Positions 43,777 to 54,138 of a stretch of DNA of 64,000 bases are shown here, piece after piece. The stretch lies in assembly GCF_030864355.1 (NCBI RefSeq), contig NC_083397.1, positions 1,922,001 to 1,986,000 of the forward strand, in the 5' to 3' direction. Numbering within the stretch: the stretch's first letter is position 1; every line of letters starts with the position of its first letter. Made by a program: the position numbers and the translations under genes. Source of the DNA: Cutaneotrichosporon cavernicola (taxonomy: Eukaryota; Basidiomycota; Tremellomycetes; Trichosporonales; Trichosporonaceae). Below the pieces are notes generated by a model, which worked only from the letters and a program-made list of their open reading frames with translations, ran no database searches and was not told the origin of the DNA.

Positions 43777-45570
43777 GGCGAATGGTCAATGTTTGCGACT
43801 TCGAGGTCGCTGGTCGTCCAACGACGAGGGAGGTATGAGTGGCGGTGACTTGATCGGTCGCGTTATCGAGGTGACGAAGCCGTAGGGGATGGAGTTTTGT
43901 GAGGTAGTCGCTTGAGGGAAGGAGAGGATGAAGGAAGAGGAAGAGTGTGCGAGTGCTGTTTAGGTGTCCCTAGGGAGGAGGAGAAGAGAGGCGTTCACCT
44001 TTGCACCTTGAGCACTAACCTTCACCGTCGATTCCTCGAGAGGGGTGTGAGTCGAAGCAGATGATGAGAAGAGTGATGTCGAGAGTCTACGTTGACCAGA
44101 AGAGCGAGGAAAGGGGGAGAGGAGGAGGGGGAGGTAAGAGGAGAGATGAGAGATAGGAGTGAGGGATGGGAGCGTTGGGTTGGTTGGTTGGATGTAATGA
44201 ACACGGAGCTCGAGGACGAGTTAGATGCAGGATGAAAGGTATGACCTATTCAACCAGCCTTCCCTGCAGCTCCTTCAGCTAGTGCAACCCATTGCCCTGG
44301 AGCCTTTAGCTTAGGCGACTGTGGTGCCTGACTAGCTAATGGGCATTCAAAGGGGGGCTAAACAGCAGTCGCGTCCATTTCCTCACCGTACGGTGATTCC
44401 ACGTGGTATTATCACGTGATGTGAGAAGATCTGTTTGTGATCTCTGGCCTGATCTTGATTGATCTTGTCTGTACGGTGGAGGTGCGAAAGTTGAAGCGAT
44501 CCAAGCCACAATACCCGCCACTCATTCCACCCTACTGCACCCTGCTCCACCCTACTGCACCCTACCCCGCCCTACCCCGCCCTTCGCCAACCTGCTACCC
44601 AAATGGTCAATGACTCATGTCTCATGGCTTCGCCCCATTCATACCCTACACCTCACCCTCGGTAGCCACCATCCACCGGCCAACACGGCCACGCCAAGGC
44701 TACACACCTCATGCACTCAGGCCTCTAGCCCCCACTTTCCTCATGAAGCCTACAGTATGCGGTGTGTGTGTGATCATGTGTGAGTTGTTTCAATAGTCCA
44801 CTAGTAGTGTAGACATAAAGTTGCATTTGGCGCGGGATGATTTCAGACTCAGCCGTTGCGGTGGAGTGGGAACGGCTCGCACATGAAATCACCTACGACT
44901 CCAACTCAAATACCCAACATACCCCTCGCCCATCCCTACACGGGACACACTGGACTCGATGACAGCATGACCCCACAGTCTGTTCAGTTTGCATGACCAT
45001 GAGCATGAGCTCACGAGCTCATTTTGCATCACATGACATGACCTAGACGCGACGTACGCGAGAGGACGTGAGGCAATCGGAATGACGGGGATACTGGCGG
45101 GAATAATGCACGGGTTGGTGCGCGATGCGGATTGAAGCGGCAAAAGCTTGTCATTGACTCTTTTGTCACTGGGGTAAGGGACTTGTGCACTGTGTAGTGT
45201 AACCGTGCGCCCGTAACAACTTGTCCGCAGTGCGCAGCAACTGCTATTAGCCGAGGGAAGCGGGCCTGGCCATGTTGGCCACGCGAGATGTGCTTGCCCA
45301 TTGAGGCTTGTCTGCAAAGGCTCCCTCCACCCACATTGGGGCCCGTTCCCGTTGGTTCTGGCCCATCAATGGTCTACCGCAGTACCGTAGTTATTACCCA
45401 CGGTCCACGACATGGCCCATTTCCCTTGGTCTGATCGACGGCTCGACGGCGGATGACTGCCACCATGGTTCTAACCCGCGTTGTTGACATCTTCCCATCA
45501 CTTACATATCAAGTCTCAATCTCAACTTGATCTCTTTACATACAGACCTCTTGCACCTTGCCAATCCAAC
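43777..45570. other. Long divergent intergenic region upstream of the B cyclin and the gene at 45571
   Basis: 1.8 kb without convincing genes. It includes a CCCTA-rich imperfect 10-mer repeat at 44527-44583 and an 18-bp interrupted palindrome at 45005-45022. The size fits a cell-cycle-regulated promoter with long leaders, but no site is assigned. Confidence 0.5.
44527..44583. repeat. Imperfect 10-nt tandem repeat (CACCCTACTG / CGCCCTACCC type)
   Basis: Five to six decamer units related to caccctactg and caccctgctc, turning into cgccctaccc. They contain CCCTA cores but are neither perfect nor hexameric, so this is not a telomere tract. Confidence 0.8.
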
Positions 45571-46726
45571 ATGGACAACATTCTCAACTACAATCGTCCG
45601 TCCTCCCCCATAGCGACTACTGACGTCAGAGCCTCAGCAGGGCCAGAACCCCGAACGCAGTGGTCAGCAGGGCGGCGACCTCGCTGGCGGCCTCATGGGC
45701 TTGGCCTCCCAGTTCATGGGCCAGAGCGGCGGTGGCTGTGAGTGACCCCACAGCCAGGATACTGATAGCAGTCGACATCAAGTCGCTGCTCGCCGGTGCC
45801 AACATGCAGAACGGCAACCCGCAGGACCTCCACAAGCCGATGACCAACGTCCTCGGAGCTATCCAGACCGTTCAGAGGCCCGACGCCGAAATCAACGAGA
45901 GCGCCGCCACGTCGGCCCACGCCGCAGCTTACCCTGATGGCCATGCCAACTACGACAAGGCGGGCCAGCTCAGCACGGAGAGTATGGGTGCTGCGGCTGC
46001 CATTGAGGCGTTCAAGGCGTTCGCTGGTGGTGGCACGCGTGTGGCTCAGGAGGGCCCAGGCAACCAGAGCCTCATCTCCAAGCTTCTCGGCATGGCCATG
46101 TCCGAGGCCGTCAAGGTGGGCGCTGCGCGGCACGGCAATAACAATGGACTGACCCCAGCTCTTCCAGAAGTCGGGCGGCACGGCCGACAACGGGTCTGAG
46201 GCGGTGAGTGATATGCCCCAGTCGCGCCTTTCCTCGCACCTTCCCTCAGGTCCTCCTACTGGCTTTGTTCCCTGGCTCCTTCTGCCACAGCCTCTCTGCG
46301 CCTAAGCCGACTACTGCGGAGCATGCGGAACGGGTCCGCTCTGTGGCTGGTCGTACCTCCCTTTGCACGGGTCCGGCTACGGTGGCGAGGCGTGGCTTGC
46401 CGGTTGACTTGCCCACATTGTCCCCACCTCTCTCCACCTCCACTTTCTCCACATCTGCCACCCAACAATCTCCGCTGCCTCCTCAAAGGCTCCTCGACGC
46501 TTCCACAACCAAAGGTATGGATGCTAACGGTGAAGGATGTGATGACCAGCGCCGGCCAGACCATCATGAAGCTACTCATCCAGAACCAGGTGCAGGGTGT
46601 AAGTGATGAACAACAAGAGCGGAAGTTGACCTACAGGCGCTCGGCGGCGACCACGGCAGCGGAGGAGGATACGGCGCCAACGTCGGCCAGATCATGAACC
46701 TCGCCTCCAAGTTTATGGCCAAGTAA
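45571..46726 (+). CDS. Beta-flanking-type protein (fungal DUF7721-like family)
   Basis: Exons 45571-45595, 45630-45737, 45769-46115, 46159-46203, 46536-46598, 46637-46726 give 225 residues. The protein starts MDNILNYNQPQQGQNPERSG. It has Gly/Gln-rich spacers around alternating small helices: GGLMGLASQFMGQSG, SLISKLLGMAMSEAVKLFQK, DVMTSAGQTIMKLLIQNQ and VGQIMNLASKFMAK. This pattern matches fungal proteins annotated as beta-flanking protein, whose biochemical function is not established. The first donor is an unusual GTCCGT. The intron at 46204-46535 (332 nt) is much longer than the others and could hide an alternative exon. The family call is by recognition of the repeated LxxxAMSxAxKLF pattern. 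Confidence 0.78.
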
Positions 46727-47271
46727 TAGCTTCGTCGCTTCGGACACGCCCCGTTATGATTGTACGGAAGGTAATCGTGATGAAGTCATACATTGTCATG
46801 CTGTTCGCTTGGGGTTTGGTTCGCCTTGGCAATGGGTTCGGTGCGGGTTGGTGCGGCTCTATCGCTTGCGCGCGTACAGCCGCAGGCGTTTCTCCAGCGT
46901 ATTGCTTGTTTGTAAACTACATTCGGTGCGGGCAGCTGGCCAGCTGGCCAGAACGCCTCGCCGGATTGCCCTACCATGGTACCCGCAAATCATCTCCGGC
47001 GTCATCGGCGGAGATGTGCCTGTCCATCGCGCCCGATCAGCATGCAAACCTGTTCGTGATCAGTCCTACCACCATCATCACAAGTTGTAGGCAACATGGA
47101 AACTACGTGCTTTCACGTGATGGCTGACCTGCTGATGTTTGAGACGGGATATTGCGAGATGATCACAGATAACACCTAAATGGCTGGAATCGTGCCACCG
47201 TGCCTGAACGTCACTACCTCCACTTCCACCTCGCTCACTTTCTCCATCTCATCATCAAGATATCGCAAACC
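46727..47271. other. Intergenic between two plus-strand genes
   Basis: 545 bp containing the 3' flank of the upstream gene and the promoter of the next. Nothing specific was seen apart from short direct repeats such as agctggccagctggcc near 46930-46945. Confidence 0.55.
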
Positions 47272-48454
47272 ATGCCCTCGTCCTCGGCGCTATTCTACGG
47301 CGGCCTCGCAGTCGCCAGCGCCGCCGTCATCCATGGCTATGGTGAGTATGATGTGTCCTCCGTCCATCCTACATCATATCTTTGGCCCATCTTGGGCGCG
47401 ACCTCCTTCCATCAAGAACTCGCTGACACAAGCCACTCGCCTTCCCGGCTTCACCGACGCAACCGAACTGCTAAGCACCGAAGCATGCTTCACTCAGCCC
47501 TTCGCGCGCCATCTCCCCCTTCCTCCCGCCCTCGACCAGGCCGCGTGCGCCCTCGCCTCGGCCTTTCGGTCCGTCCAAGGCCCCGGCCAGGTCTTAGCAC
47601 ACATCCTCGGCGCTCTCCTAGTCCCAGCGACGACCGTGATGGTATACGAGTCCCTGCGTCCCGTACACTCGCTCACTGGAGTGGGGACATTCGCCCGCCA
47701 AGCGAGTATCTTCATGCTCATCGCCCAGGTGTTGGGTGGAGCATGCTACGCGGCATTCTTCCTCGCTGCCTCCCTCTCTACCACAGCGGGGGGTCGGGTC
47801 GCCCATAATCTGGCAATGAAGGAACCAAAGCCAGGCAAGGCGTTGTTGAGATACGCTCTTCCCCCTGCCCCGAAAGTTTGGGCCGTCCTAATCGCTGTTT
47901 TGGGATATATCGTGCCATCCCTCCCACTAATCGGAGGGTGGGGATACACGTCCACGGCAATCTGGCAAATCTTCCCCCTCTTCGTGCTGCTCCTCGCCGC
48001 AGTTTCTCCACCCGTCATCTCATCCCTCTTCCCATGGACACGCACCGACGGATCGCGTGCGTTCGCCATCGTCGCTCTCACTGTGATCGGCGTCATCCCA
48101 TCCGTCGTTGCCCACATACAGTTCCTCTTCTCCTCCCCTCTCGACGCATTCCTCCTCCGGTCCCAGCCAGACCCCAAGTCCTTGGGGTATGCAATGCACG
48201 TGCTCCTCCTTGCCGACCTGGTTGTCATCGCCGGCGCCAACGCCAGCTACGTGTTGACTGCCGACGGGGGGAGCGGACCTGATATCCGCGGCCGGTTCTT
48301 GCTGTTTGGGTTGCTGACTTTGGTGATTGGGCCTGGTGGCGCGCTCGCCCTCATGTGGGGGTATAGGGAGATTTGCCTTTCGTTCGCCTATGAGCGTATC
48401 AGTCAGGGGGATGCCGTGCGGATCGAGGAGGACACGAGCGCTATCGAAAAGTAG
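47272..48454 (+). CDS. Unrecognised multi-pass membrane protein
   Basis: Not recognised. Exons 47272-47341 and 47433-48454 give 363 residues. The N-terminus is a hydrophobic segment (SSALFYGGLAVASAAVIHGY). At least seven more membrane-length segments follow, including GQVLAHILGALLVPATTVMV, ASIFMLIAQVLGGACYAAFF, VWAVLIAVLGYIVPSLPLIG, IWQIFPLFVLLLAAVSPPVI, AFAIVALTVIGVIPSVVAHI, MHVLLLADLVVIAGANASYV and FLLFGLLTLVIGPGGALALM. The tail is short, acidic and cytosolic-looking. The overall look resembles fungal integral membrane enzymes found near terpenoid or polyketide genes, but no motif confirms this and the neighbours are not biosynthetic. The 91-nt intron is supported by frame closure. Confidence 0.8.
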
Positions 48455-49199
48455 TGATGATATCGATGTCGCTCAACCAGTCCCTGCCTCTACTGACCTG
48501 TTCACTATGGGAGATACCTGGCGTTTGCGTACATGCCAATCCCGGTTCATTGCCAGCCCAGTACGACATTGCATGTATGGCGTTCGGGTTGCAGGTCGCT
48601 TGGGGCAGAGAGTGGCTGGAGTTCCGCCCGAAAGTTTGGTGCCACAACCTCATGGTCAAACTCTGAGCCAGGCGCTCTCCTACCACCCTGCTCCCACTGT
48701 AGCCTCTACCAAACACCCCGTACCATGCATGCCCGGAACTCGGGAGGACATACGGTGGCAAGCGAGAAGCAGATCTGGCACGCAATCTGGCATTCGCAGA
48801 TCTCCGCGAAATGGCCGGGGATGCCTCGGCAAGCGGATGGTAGGTTGCCGCACATGGTGCGAACGGCTGTCTCATCTCCGCTGGCTGATGCGTGCAGTTT
48901 CGTGTGTCGTCGTCGTCGTACCGTCGTACGCTCATGGCCGGTCGAACCGCTCAGACAATGGTAGTAGGACGTCTGTGTCAGTGTAGGATTCTGATGGGAT
49001 AACGATCAGTCTTCATTACCGGATGTTTCACGTCGATCAGACATGTCGATCCATGAGGATTAGCTTGTGTTAGCTGACACCAACCCATAGAGCTGCGCGC
49101 ACTACAGCCCCTACAGCAATCCGATATACACATCTTCATCGTGGTTGCTACAACGCTGCCGAGAACCCTGTGGTGCACTACGCTGGGGCTGTCTACTCC
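48455..49199. other. Intergenic between convergent genes
   Basis: 745 bp of 3' flanks between the membrane-protein gene and the fumarate reductase gene. No feature is supported. Confidence 0.55.
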
Positions 49200-51347
49200 T
49201 TACTTCTTGAGCTTGCCAATGACTGCCTCGGGGGCGTACTTGGCAATGACGCCGTCGGGGTGCACCATCTCGAACTCCTCAGTCGCATCACGGCCGGCAT
49301 ACAGGAGGATGGCCTTGGCGCCTCCGGGGTGCTCGTTCAGGAACTCGGTGACGTCGAGGACCTCGTCGCCAATGATGACCCAGCAGTCGTCAGGCTTGTT
49401 GTGCTTGGCGACCTCCTCGGCGGTGTACTCGCCGCTCTTCTTCACGGGCGCAGCAGCAGGGGCGGGCGCAGTCGCGGGCGCAGCAGCGGCGACAGGGGCA
49501 GCGACAGGGGCAGCCTGGACAGCGGGGGCGCCGCCGGCACCGCCGAACGAGAAGTTGAGGGTGACCGACTTGGTGGCAGGGTCGGCGGTGACCTTGGTCT
49601 CGAAGAGGTGACCACCGACAGTGCCGAGACGGTTGGCAGCGGTCTCGTTGGAGAGCTCCGAGAGGAGGTACGCCGAGGCGGAGCCACCGGCGACACGGCC
49701 GAAGACAACACACCCGAGGAGCGACGAGCCTCCGAGACGGTTGGCACCGTGAACACCACCAGCAAGCTCACCGCAGGCGTAGAGGCCTGGGATGCCGACC
49801 GAGTTCGAGTCGTGGACGGCAGAGTCGGTGCCGATCTCAAGACCACCCATGGTGTAGTGGAGGACGGGGGTCATGAGGGCGACGTTGAACGAGTCATCCA
49901 TGGACCAGGGGCCGTTGGCGAAGAACTTCTTGTTGAAGGGGTCAGTGCCGGGGTTCTTCTCGTAGTGGTTGTGCTCGTCGAACGTCTTCTTGAGGGCGGC
50001 GGGGCTGCAGCCGATGGCCTTAGCGAGCTCCTCACCGTTCTTGTAGTGCTTCATGAGGCCACGGCCAGAGTAGTGCTTGATGTGCCACTCAATCTCCTTC
50101 GACGCCTTGCCGTTAAGGACGAGGCGGATGGGGAACTTGTTGTGCTTCCACATGGTGTTGGTGACAAAGTCACGGTGCTGGAGCTCATCGACGAAGCGGT
50201 TGCCCTCGTTGTCGAGAAGAAGACCGCCGACACCACGGAGAGCCTCAGCAGCAAGGAACTTGACCTTGGCCTGGGGGTCGTTGGGGTCAACGAGACCAGT
50301 GGGGTGAACCTGGACCTTCTCGAGGTCGATGCCCTTGGCGCCGGCGGCCATGGCCATCTTGTGGCCGTCACCAGTGCAGTGGTCACCGTTGGTGGTGGGG
50401 AGGTCGTAGTACTCGGGGCGGTACTTCTTGAGGAGCGAGTCCTCTGTGAAGTCGGCAGCGTAACCGCCGGTCGCAAGAATGACAACACCGTACTCCTTGC
50501 CCTTCTGGCCGCCCTTCTCATACTCAACACCGACAACCTGGTCGCCCTCCTTGATAAGGCCAGTGACCTTGGTCTTCTTGTGGATGACGGCACGGTCGGG
50601 GTGGGCGGCGGCAATGTCCTCGAGCTTCTCCATGAGGGCGTAGGTGATCGTCATACCGGGGAACTGGGCGCCACCACGGTGGGTACGGGGCTCAGAGTGG
50701 CCACCGAGACGCGAGACCTTGGAGAGGTCAAGGCCGAAGCGCTCAACGAGCCAGTTGACGGCGTCGCCGGAGCGGTAGGTGAGGACGTGGATGAGGTCGT
50801 CGCGGGCAAGGTCGCGAGCCGACTTCTTGGTGTCGGCAAAGCTGGCAAGGTTAGTGTCGATCACAATATATCCGGGCCGGAGAAAACTCACAACTTGGCG
50901 GCGTTGTCGGGGATGTTGAGCTCCTACACGGCTGTTAGCATATACGTGCCATCGCATCGGCGGGGAGACTAACCTGCTGAGCCTGTGAAGTGTCAGCGAA
51001 CTGCCATTGACCCGCAGCGCAGTGCAAGGAATACTCACCTGGGTGCCGGCACCGTTGATACCAGAGGTAGCCTTGGTCGAGTTGCCCTGCGAAGATCAGA
51101 ATGTGTTCTCTCAAGATGCAATCTTCGCGAGTGCATCGTTCAAACTACGCACGCCCATGAAGCTGTTCTTGTCGAGGAGGACCTGTGGTTGGTCAGTAAA
51201 TTGGCTCAATGATGACAAAGGCACGCGCAGCGTTGATGGCTGGGCGGGCACTGTACTCACGACGTTGCCACCACGCTCGAGGACAGTGTGGGCGGCCGAG
51301 AGGCCGGAGAGACCACCACCGACGACAATGACCTTGTTGCCGGACAT
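49200..51347 (-). CDS. Soluble fumarate reductase fused to C-terminal cytochrome b5 domain
   Basis: FAD enzyme of the fungal Frd1/Osm1 type that reduces fumarate to succinate and reoxidises FADH2/NADH, here with a cytochrome b5 tail. Exons: 51347-51261, 51182-51153, 51086-51039, 50982-50974, 50923-50892, 50841-49200 (615 residues). The Rossmann motif GGGLSGLSAAH is at the N-terminus, with NSTKATSGINGAGTQ next. The flavoprotein core has GGHSEPRTHRGG, ILATGGYAADFTED, the active-site HPTGLVDPND, and ACGELAGGVHGANRLGGSSL. After an Ala/Pro linker the b5 domain reads EEVAKHNKPDDCWVIIGDEV with the heme ligand in NEHPGG and a second His in EMVHPDGV. No mitochondrial presequence is visible, so a cytosolic location is likely. 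The fourth exon is only 9 nt (Ala-Gln-Gln), which keeps alignment with Frd1. Confidence 0.95.
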
Positions 51348-52474
51348 TGATGCTATATTAACTGGACGAGTTTGAGTCTACATATGGAAAGTGGAAGAAG
51401 ATGGTGGTGGGCGCAGCGATGTGATGGGAACCGGGAACAAGGAGGCGCGTCAGCGTGATTGCCTGTGTGACTTTGAATGAAGAGGCGTACCTAAGTGTAA
51501 ATGGATGTCGCTTTGAAAGAGATGGCGACGACAATGAGAGTGATGAGGAGGAAGGTAGATTGAGAAAGTAAGAGATGGTTTTGTACCAAGACGGAAAGTG
51601 ACACGGTATTCGGTGCCCGCTTATACGTTGATGCGTTGGACGTTGTGCTCTTGAAAGCTAGGTTTACAACTGGTACGTGAGAAGTCAACGCGGTCCAGCC
51701 GGGAACCTAGAGTGATCAGTGCCGGTGATTATTCAGGGTAAAGTTGGTTTGATGATGCAGTGACCTCGTTCTCGCTGTCGGGCCATCCTCTTGCCTCTGG
51801 TTAACCTGGTTGACCTGGTTGACCTGTTTGGCCCAGCTGGGCGGCTTTGGGAGTCGATTGGCGGCATTCCGCCTGCACAAGCCTTTCCCCGCGCTGTATA
51901 ACCTGACAAGGACAAGTATCTACAAATGCGGGGAAGCACGCTCAAATCTCAACCAACCAAATCAAAGCTATACTACAACCCCGGCTATGTCCCCGCGTTC
52001 TTTCCCACTCTCTGCCCTTGACCCCGGCACCTCTTACCGGAATATTACGTATGACCGCGATCAGCCACAATGAACCAACCGCAGATGCTTCATTGTCCAG
52101 GTCCTAGGATGCCCTGGGAACGCACAACTATCGCCCACTTCCCCGGCATTCGGTCATATCCGCCCACCACACAACGCACATCACCGCAACTCATCGCTCC
52201 GGCTTGGCCCACGCGAAATCTATTACGCATTGCAGCACGACAGTCGGGCCGTCTACGTGGAGATGCTCCAAAGTCCGCGCAAATGCCATTGACACGTGGT
52301 CATATCACATGATCTGCGGGATCATCTGAATTGCACGATGTTTACCTGACGATCTGTGGCAACGCCACAAGTCATCAACTGTCTTCCACAGTGCGCAGGA
52401 ACTAGATTTACAGCTCAAAATGGCTTTGAGAACCTGACAGGTACAGGAGAAAAAGAGACAATGCATAACAGGTC
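51348..52474. other. Intergenic: fumarate reductase promoter side
   Basis: 1.1 kb without a convincing gene. A short direct repeat ggttgacctggttgacctg lies near 51800-51825. Downstream of it is the tRNA-Glu gene. Confidence 0.5.
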
Positions 52475-52588
52475 TCCTCGTTAGTATATCGGTTAGTATA
52501 TTCGCCTCTCAGTAGAGAGCTGCTGGCGCACGACAACGTGAGTGCGGCATGATCGCGAAAGAGCAGGGTTCAACTCCCTGGCGGGGAA
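52475..52588 (+). tRNA. tRNA-Glu (CTC) with a 42-nt intron
   Basis: The acceptor stem TCCTCGT pairs with GCGGGGA (52581-52587), with discriminator A at 52588. The D arm is TA-GTAT-atcggtta-GTAT-A, the anticodon stem TTCGC/GCGAA, and the T arm CAGGG-TTCAACT-CCCTG. The anticodon loop reads CT-CTC-A, giving anticodon CTC (Glu, GAG codons). The intron sits at the canonical place after position 37 and is about 42 nt (GTAGAGAG...GCATGAT). Its GAGAG can pair with CTCTC of the loop, as in the anticodon-intron helix used by tRNA splicing endonuclease. A TTTT terminator follows at 52591-52594. Confidence 0.93.
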
Positions 52589-52719
52589 CATTTTGGCCCC
52601 CGGCGCTATGTGGATGCGTTTTGGTCAGTGGGACAGTTAGTTCACTCCTCCGTGTACCTGGCTGGCTTCCGGTCCTTCTGTGTTGACTGGCTTCTAAGTC
52701 CATCTCTGTCCCCTCTTTC

Positions 52720-52997
52720 CTAAGAAGTGTAGCAAATCCCGTTGGTCACGCACTCCCTCCAGACACAATTGTATGGCTCACCCACGGCTTGCTTGACCTG
52801 GGTACCGATGTCGTCGTTCACGATTGGCTGCATCGCGGTTCGGACTCATAGCCGCGCGGGCAGCATTGGTAGGCGCCGCCCCCCTACCTGCAGCTCCAGT
52901 TGCCGTCTTCGTTGTACTGGAGGCGGTTGCTACACTGCTGGTGTACCGGGTTGGCGGCGACAACGGTGAGGGTTGCGAGGGCGAGGGCGAATTTCAT
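52720..52997 (-). CDS. Small secreted cysteine-rich peptide locus, structure unresolved or broken
   Basis: The ATG at 52997 (context caacaATG) starts MKFALALATLTVVAA, a clear signal peptide, followed by NPVHQQCSNRLQYNEDGNWSCR and a TAG at 52886-52884. The same frame continues after the TAG with GGGAYQCCPRGYESEPRCSQS and a TGA at 52820-52818. A second frame starting near 52826 then reads QPIVNDDIGTQVKQAVGEPY, NCVWRECVTNGICYTS, ending at TAG 52722-52720. Together these carry eight cysteines. Either the product is only 37 residues, or an intron (for example from a GTACAC donor at 52946 to an acceptor before CCAATCG) joins the signal peptide to the last segment, or the gene is damaged. No known family is claimed. 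Confidence 0.42.
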
Positions 52998-54138
52998 TGT
53001 TGAGTTGTTCGAATTGAAGCTGCTGGATCTGTTGGATCTGTTGGAGTTGTGGTAGTTGTTGGAGTGTTGGAGGTGTTGGAGGTGTTGGAGGTGTTGGAGG
53101 TGTTGGAGGTGTTGGAATTCTTGGGAGTCTCTGAGTAGTCGAGGACTTGAGCTGACGGATCAAAGAGCCTCTCAAACGACGGTTTATATCCTATTTGCCA
53201 GGGTCCTCTACCAACGTTGAAGTCGATACAACCATCTCCAATAACTGCTCAATTGTGAATGGGTCGCCAGCAGCATGATCATCGTCTGGAGAATCTAGCC
53301 GAGACCCTCACATGCCCGCCCTCGTCGAGCACATCGCCTTTCCATCGATCCTGGCAATCGGAAGGTTCTATAGGCGTTATCTATGGGGGTCAGCTAGCCA
53401 GCGAGCTGATACATTCAGGTTACCTCAATGGCTGCGGGGTGCTTGGTAACGTTGCCGTGTGTCAGTGACGGATGAGGCGGATGAGACGGAGGGCCCTGCG
53501 CCCGTCCGACAGGTCGCGACGCGTATGATACTCTGGCTCCCAGCCCGATGTGGGAAGTGCGCAGCCTTCTGTTGGGCTATCTGGACCTCCTCGCTCAACA
53601 TGCTCATACCCCCCTGTCTTCCTCTCAATTGTCGCTAGGGAGGACAAACCTCCTCTCAATACACTACACAACATCCCCAAAGCCTGTTGCTTGCTCCGCC
53701 TGACTCAGATGAGAAGGGATGCATATGTTGGCGTTAGAGTGAGGGTCGTTGGTCACGCTCGCCGCTAGGTGCAGGACGAGACAGGCGTTCGACAGTGCGC
53801 GCGAGTAGCTGTAGTGGGTCGCGCACTTGGCCGAGTACGCTGGCGGCACTGGGCCAACAGTGTCATCCATGACGTCCCAGTGCAGACGGTTGAGCCAGCC
53901 GCGTCATCAGCAAGTATCATCAACACGCCCTCGCTCATGAAGTCCGCCATCTCCTCACTCCGTTAGGTACGCCTAGGACCGACTGCGGCTTGCCTGACAA
54001 ACGAGAAGGCGTACGAGAAGGGGTTTGCACAACAGCGTCAGCGATCCACCTGTGTAGCCGCAACAAGCAGCATCAGTCAGCACCTCGCATACCCCGCACT
54101 TCTTCTGCACGGGTATGCATTTTGGATCCCGTTCAAGC
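52998..54138. other. Intergenic: leader of the secreted peptide gene and flank of NDK
   Basis: The first part holds a CAACACCTC-type tandem repeat (53066-53118) just upstream of the start at 52997. The rest (53200-54138) contains scattered open frames up to about 70 codons on both strands with no coding signature. Confidence 0.5.
53066..53118 (-). repeat. 9-nt tandem repeat (CAACACCTC on the minus strand)
   Basis: About six units of ggaggtgtt on the plus strand, reading caacacctc on the minus strand. They lie about 70-120 nt upstream of the secreted peptide start, probably within its unstructured 5' leader or promoter. Confidence 0.85.

Noticed and set aside
44527..44583. CCCTA-rich tract as an internal telomere repeat
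   Set aside because: Units are 10 nt and imperfect; there is no run of perfect hexamers.
49170..50972. 600-codon plus-strand ORF
   Set aside because: It is exactly antisense to the fumarate reductase exon. Codons ending in C/G on the minus strand suppress stops on the other strand. The translation is Val/Leu/Gly-rich and matches no family.
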